From Brevipalpus yothersi (Eukaryota > Arthropoda > Arachnida > Trombidiformes > Tenuipalpidae), in the NCBI GenBank assembly GCA_003956705.1, contig QZCP01000134.1:1-64000 (forward strand): DNA of 64,000 nt, given 5' to 3'. Made by a program: the position numbers and the translations under genes. Of this stretch, positions 58,342-64,000 are shown one piece after another. The notes beneath the pieces were generated by a model, which worked only from the letters and a program-made list of their open reading frames with translations, searched no databases and was not told the DNA's origin. How positions within the stretch are numbered: position 1 is the stretch's first letter; every line of letters begins with the position of its first letter.

Positions 58342-61300
58342 ATCCATCTTTTACGCTCATAAAACATGGTCATGTTCATCTTTTTTCCAGCAACAATTTT
58401 TATTACACATTCCACGAGGTGGTCTATGAAAATGTAAGCCATTCCCTGAGCCATCACTTTACACTTGGACGTATTATACGTATCAATCGAAATGCAAAAT
58501 GATCTCACAAATTTTTGCATAGCTCAAATTGATCTCGATGAGATTCAAAATGAATTCAAAATGAATGTCCTATTTGGAGAGATCTTATGAGAGCGAAAGA
58601 TGGTTTAATGATATTTTTTTTTCAAATTATCGTTCATGCCAAGAACTTTCATGGTGTAACTGGATGAGAATTTTATCCATACAAGAAAGTAATGTGATTC
58701 AAGCTTTTTATATTTTGAATTCTTGGAAAAGCTTGAGCGTGGAAAGTTTCAGTCAGATAGACAAACACTTGTTATTTGAATGAGAATAGGAAATCCTCTT
58801 CGAACTTTCTTGACTGGAGATGAAGAGGAAAGTAAGAAAGAGAAAGATTTTTCGAAATCTAGTTTTATCTTGAAGAGAATAAATCGATTTGTAAAAGAAT
58901 ATACTTTTTTCAATAAAGATAACTGTGAAAACCAGATCAACATGAATATTGGATCATAACAGATTTTTTTACCTTTCCTCTCTCAATTGTGAGTTTTTTC
59001 CTTTTTCCTTTTGTATTCAAATTGAAGATAAAATGATACAAAAATTCTTCTCTAAGCGTAAAAGCTCACTTTATTGCCTCAACTTGGTTACCAAAATCGA
59101 TAAAATGTGCATTTATTTTCCAGTTCCTATCATCTTACAGCAGAGCTGTTTATCACAGTGGAACAAACATTATTAATTTGCAATAGCATAAATTGAATAG
59201 CTTAGTTGGGCTAACACTGTGGTTCTGATTCTAATTATATTGATGAAGTGAAAAATGATGCCATTCATCAAAAAAGATCCATAAAAGGATCCATCCATGA
59301 AAAAAATGGTCCTCCCAAGAAGAAATAATAAGAAATATAACTTGTGTACACTTGATGACAATTTGGGGTATTGAGTAGCTGAGTAACAGTCAAAATGTAA
59401 GCTAAATGTTTGGATCGATACGAATCATCATAGTTGGGAAGAACATTCCATTAGATGGTGGGAAAAACTTAGGTGTATTCAGAAGTTCAGATGATGGAAG
59501 AGGAATAAAAAATTCGAGTGTTTACAATTTATAACGTTATAAGTATACAAAATGAATGGAATGAAAAAAGAGTGGATCATCTAGAGAAATGTCTGATAGT
59601 GAAAAGTAAAAGATAATAAATTGAATTGTGAAGAGAAAACATTAGTCTAGAATAGAATAAATAGAATTAATGAAATGGAATGAAAAGTGTCCCAAAGTGT
59701 ATGAATTCCAAGAATAAGATAAATGAGATATCTATGGACACTTAAACATGTTGCTCTTGTATCTATGAATCAATTCATGAAGATTCCACTGAGCTCATTA
59801 ATTTACATTAAAACTTTGGCATGTCAACTTAAGTGGGTGGTTTTGTAGGGAATAGTGTGGCAAACATTCATTGCACGAATCCACAAATACAAGTGATGAG
59901 GATTGATTGTTGTCTATTCATGTATTTTTGGCAACTTTTTATGAGAAAAGAAGAAAAAAATTAACAGAGATGCCATCATTTTGATGAAATTTGATTTATT
60001 CTATGGAATAACAATATTATTTAGCAAATAAGAGACTATGATATTGGATAACCAAGAACAAAAGAGTTCCTCATGCTTGAGAATATCTTGCACTTCATCT
60101 TCAGACAGTCAAAAAAATCTGACAAAAAGAGTTGAAAGAACGAAAAACCTTGGTACAGTATAAGATGTGATGAGCTTCTGAAAAATGGTGAATGCTAAAG
60201 ATGATACTTGGAATATCATTCAAGAGTATCCAATTTGAACCTATCTTGTCACAGAATAGATTTCAGGGTGAAAAAAAATTCCCTTTGAGTTGGCGCAAGA
60301 AACTTCTCCAATATTAACTTGCAAACTAGCATCTTAATATATTCATGCCAAGAATGTGAGAACCTTTGTGAACATGTGGAAATAATATTCAGTACGGGAT
60401 TCAGATGAATTTAAGAAGCGCAAAAAAGTAATGGTATCCAGAGAATAGTTCAGAAATCGTAAAAACACTCGATATTGTTTCTTCTGAAGAAGTACGGTAC
60501 TAGTACAGTTCGAAGAATATGTAACTCATCACTTAATGAAGCTAGATTGTAGTGGAAATTATGGTAGCTTGAGTGGGCACGATGATCATCATCATCTTCG
60601 ATGAAAGCAATCCCAATGATGAGATGGATTATGACTGACAAAATTGCTCAGAAATGTTCCTAATTTGGTGATGATTCAAGGCTAAGTGTGCTCAGAAATG
60701 ATGAGATTTGGATCATCTCAAGATTGAAGCTGATGATGATGAGAATTGGATTGATGCAAAATGTGTATATATGTTCATTTGATACATCGATGATGCCAAT
60801 CATGGTGGGAGAGATGATCAAATTAGCTATAATCCAAAATGAAAATCGATGAAGAGAAAATTGTTGCTACACATTGGCTTATCCATTTATGCATGAGAAA
60901 AAAATTGAGATCTAAAAGAGACCCTTTAATTTCTCCTCATAAACTTCGAGAATGAATAGCTTTCCTTCAAACCACCAAGTTTCAGCTTATCAATAAGGCA
61001 AGAGGATTTTTGATGAATCGAGCTTTCAGAAACTGTTATAAAGTTTTCGCAATCAAATAATCATATGTGACTCGAGGAAATGGTTCCAAAACTGATCAAT
61101 AAGCTCAGTAAACATCAATTGTCTTGGGACTCAAGGAATCTTGCCAAAACATCAGATCGTTATATTATGTCTGAAGGTTGTATAAAATGGATCACTGATG
61201 AGATGTCTACGTTTTCAACGAAGAACATGATGAAAAAACATCAATTTTTTTTTCTCAGAATAGAACTTCGATTGATCAAATACTCCAATCTTCTCATATC

Positions 61301-64000
61301 CTAATGAATTCTCTGGAGGATTGTTACGTTCAATAGGTATAAAGTTTGTTGTATAGCATGAGCTTTCCAGGGAATTTTGCCTTCCGAATTTTCTAACCAA
61401 AATATAGGAACGTTGAGGAATTATCTGAGAGCTTAGATGTTAGAGCTTATTTTCATTTCATAAAATAACCGAACATTTTCTGAACGATCAAACTCGAGAA
61501 TAGATCTTCATCATCGAAAATTTGTGTTTTCAGAGTAGAATTTAGCAAATCAGCTAGATATTGGGAGCAAATTTCATACTACAATGAAAAATTCTGCATG
61601 ATTTAATGGCCAATCCCATCGAAAACTATTCATAAGTCTAATTCTGAATTAAAATTTAGCGATCATTAAAATGAAACATCTGTTTATCTCTATTAAACTC
61701 TATTAAACTCTTGAGAACTCTGAAATATCTTTGTTCCAAAGTTTAACTGAAGCAATTGAGGCTCCAAAAGCGTTGATCGGATGAATTCTATTCTCCGGAA
61801 ATACACAATCGAGGAAGTTCAGTAATGTTCGCTTCGATAAATTCAGTCATCATAAGGTTTTTACTGGGCGAATAAAAGCGGCCATGAATCATGAAGGTGA
61901 ATCAATTTAAGTATAAGCTATTACGGTGGTTGAGATAGCTTTTTCTTCGCCAACCTAAATGTATGTTGGATAAGTTATTGGAGCTCTCAGGATAACTCTC
62001 AATTTCACAAGGAAAACAATTTATTCTACAAAATATGAGCACTAGTAAACGAAGATCTACCCAAGCCATCAAGCCACAGTGATCCATCATGTACCTCTAA
62101 ACCATCAAAGTTGAAAATACTTAATGGAAAGTGTTCATCATGTCACAAAAAGCCAAGTGAATTAAATTTGCAGCTTTTCATAAGAGCTTTCAAATGGCTG
62201 AGAAAGTTCTCGGTGTACAAAAAATCGATCGTTTCAGATCAAATTGAATCGAATTGAATCAAATGGTTAATATAGTTAATATTCTACTTGCTCCATTTAT
62301 ACATACATGTATCAAAAGTTATTAAGTAAATGATCGGTGCAATTTCGTTCTTGATTTTAGGGGAAAATAAATTAACGGTAAAACAAAAAGAAAATTAATA
62401 GCAGAGCTCAACAAAATGAACAATTCATCAAAATTACTGAAGGAGTGGTCAGATATACCGTCAAAAAATTGATGCTAAATTGATTTTCGGAGATTCCCTT
62501 TCCATTCATATTTTAAGCTAGCCCTTTAAAAACTATTAGCTCATTTGAATAAGTATATATATACACATATAATTTTGTATCCCAAGCCCAACATTTGATA
62601 CAAAAGCTACTCCTCATCATTTTAAGTCTCATTGATTTTGTTTTTTGATCATACACAATATTTTTTGATGATCTCTTTCCTAATGAGTATCAATCTTAGT
62701 CAATCTAATGGATCTCATGAATGTCTCATTCCAACTTAAGTCTTCAGTTCCTGCTCAAGTTGAAACAGAGTTAAATAATGGGTTGAATGTTATTTGCACA
62801 AATCTGTTCAATTTATTTAGAATACTTTTCAAAATTTGATCATTCATTTGATGGAAAGATGTACCCGAATCTTTTTTGAAGATTCCAGCAAACTTTTCTG
62901 AGAGCCTTCGATGTTTAGTTTGAATTCTTTGGATTGTAATCATTCTTCTGCTGATTGAGGATTGATCATGATCATGATCCTTTCGATTTTCTTAGAAGTG
63001 TTGTCAATTGAAATTCAGTTATTGAAGGCAATTGTTAGCCATATTCATTAACTCGTTAACTAACACTTTCCATAATAAGAAAGTTTCAGATACAGAATTC
63101 AAATGGAAATCTTTATTCGATGGATTTATGCATCAGAACTCAAAAGCCCAGTTCTCAATAGAAGATGTTGATTGATATAAAGTTACATCATCACAATGGA
63201 TAAACTGTAAAGGGTTAAGAATATTAAATGGTGATAAATTTCGTTCACCAGGATAAAAATAGATCTAATGAAGTGTACATTTTTTCATTCTTCACCAGAC
63301 TTTGCTACTAACTACTTCATTTAACGCTATTCTGAAACAGCTTCACTAACTGGACAAACATTCACTGGAAAGATAGTGAATCCTTAATTCGAAAAGCAAA
63401 TTATTGTTTCATTAAATTTAGTGCATGTGTGTGTGTATATATATATATGATAAACCAGTTGGTGTTAACACCTTGCTATTGGGTTTGGTCAAATTTTTCC
63501 TCCGCTTATCTTCTATCCAGCCGATCCTTTTTCTTTCTTCCACGAAAAAAAAAGAAAACACAACCGTTATTCATTCCATTGGCCATCAAGGAGACCAAAA
63601 GCGTTCAACATCCGAAACTGTTCGGGCCCAAAAAGTATCGGTCATCAAGCAAACTTTTTTTCAACTCTCTCAGGATGAAAATTTATCCCTTTCTTCAGTC
63701 TTCGTTCTTCTTCTTCTCTTCTTCGCTCTTAACTTGATTCTTCTTCGCTCTTAACTTGATTCTTCTTCACCATTCAACTGTGGTTGTATTATCAAAGCCG
63801 ATGATCAACATCCATCTTGTAGCAAAATAATTCAACTCACCTCAACTAATAGATGATGATAGCACTCCCCATCTTCATCTTTTATCCTCACTCCTCAACC
63901 TGTTTCATCTTCTTTCCCCTTTCCATCTTCTTCTTACAAATTCTTCTACCCACATCGCTCAGCCTCCTCATCCTTTGCTCTCTCTCTCTCTCTCTCTCTC
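58342..64000. other. long gene-free stretch
   Basis: About 5.7 kb of AT-rich DNA with only short, featureless open frames. It ends in a (CT)n microsatellite at about 63978-64000 that runs off the window. Regulatory or intronic sequence of a gene beyond the window is possible. Confidence 0.45.
63978..64000. repeat. (CT)n microsatellite at window edge
   Basis: CT tract running to the last base of the window. Confidence 0.9.

Noticed and set aside
1..64000. CRISPR arrays, operons, Shine-Dalgarno sites, prophage
   Set aside because: The DNA is clearly eukaryotic (GT-AG introns, AATAAA signals, animal genes). The only repeats seen are microsatellites and segmental duplications.
1..64000. tRNA, rRNA or snRNA genes
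   Set aside because: I saw no cloverleaf with both internal promoter boxes and no conserved rRNA or snRNA core by eye. A tRNAscan-SE/Infernal run would settle it.

Overview
The window is eukaryotic nuclear DNA. It is AT-rich, its coding regions are split by mostly short GT-AG introns, and it carries many (GA)n/(CT)n microsatellites. The conserved genes are metazoan in character: alanine aminotransferase, TBC1D13, SLC2-type transporter, HARS, PFDN6, SAP130, USP36/42-like and RMDN1. A local cluster of small secreted ML-domain (NPC2 / mite group-2-allergen-like) genes points to an arthropod, and an acariform mite is my best guess. That species-level guess is inference. I rebuilt all spliced models by eye from splice signals, reading-frame phase and remembered family sequences.

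Layout. 1-63: 3' end of an unidentified gene. 1.6-2.7 kb: secreted acidic/helical orphan. 6.5-8.3 kb: alanine aminotransferase (+), convergent with TBC1D13 (-, 8 exons, 8.95-10.7 kb). 12.2-13.2 kb: Pro/Gly-rich orphan. 15.0-15.7 kb: Cys-rich type I membrane orphan. 16.3-22.3 kb: ML-domain cluster with three intact genes on the minus strand, one intact on the plus strand, one frameshifted inverted copy and one exon relic. 24.5-27.9 kb: three-exon single-pass membrane orphan with large microsatellites in its introns. 30.0-31.7 kb: SLC2/Tret1-like sugar transporter. 32.0-35.9 kb: tandem pair of small secreted Pro-rich proteins embedded in inverted fragments of the histidyl-tRNA synthetase gene. 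36.2-37.9 kb: intact HARS (+). 38.1-38.6 kb: PFDN6 (-). 39.2-40.9 kb: SAP130-like (+). 41.2-43.7 kb: USP36/42-like deubiquitinase (-). 45.0-46.1 kb: RMDN1-like (-). 48.5-58.3 kb: two-exon single-pass membrane protein whose inferred 9.35 kb intron contains, at 53.1-54.6 kb, an uninterrupted partitivirus-like RNA-dependent RNA polymerase ORF of 494 codons. 58.3-64 kb: no gene seen.

The conserved genes are ordinary housekeeping functions (amino-acid metabolism, Rab GAP, translation, chaperone, chromatin, deubiquitination) and do not form an operon-like unit. The notable material is accessory: the intact viral-type polymerase ORF inside a host intron, the recent inverted duplication that produced one working and one broken ML gene, and the partial, inverted HARS duplications that carry a tandemly duplicated secreted-protein gene.
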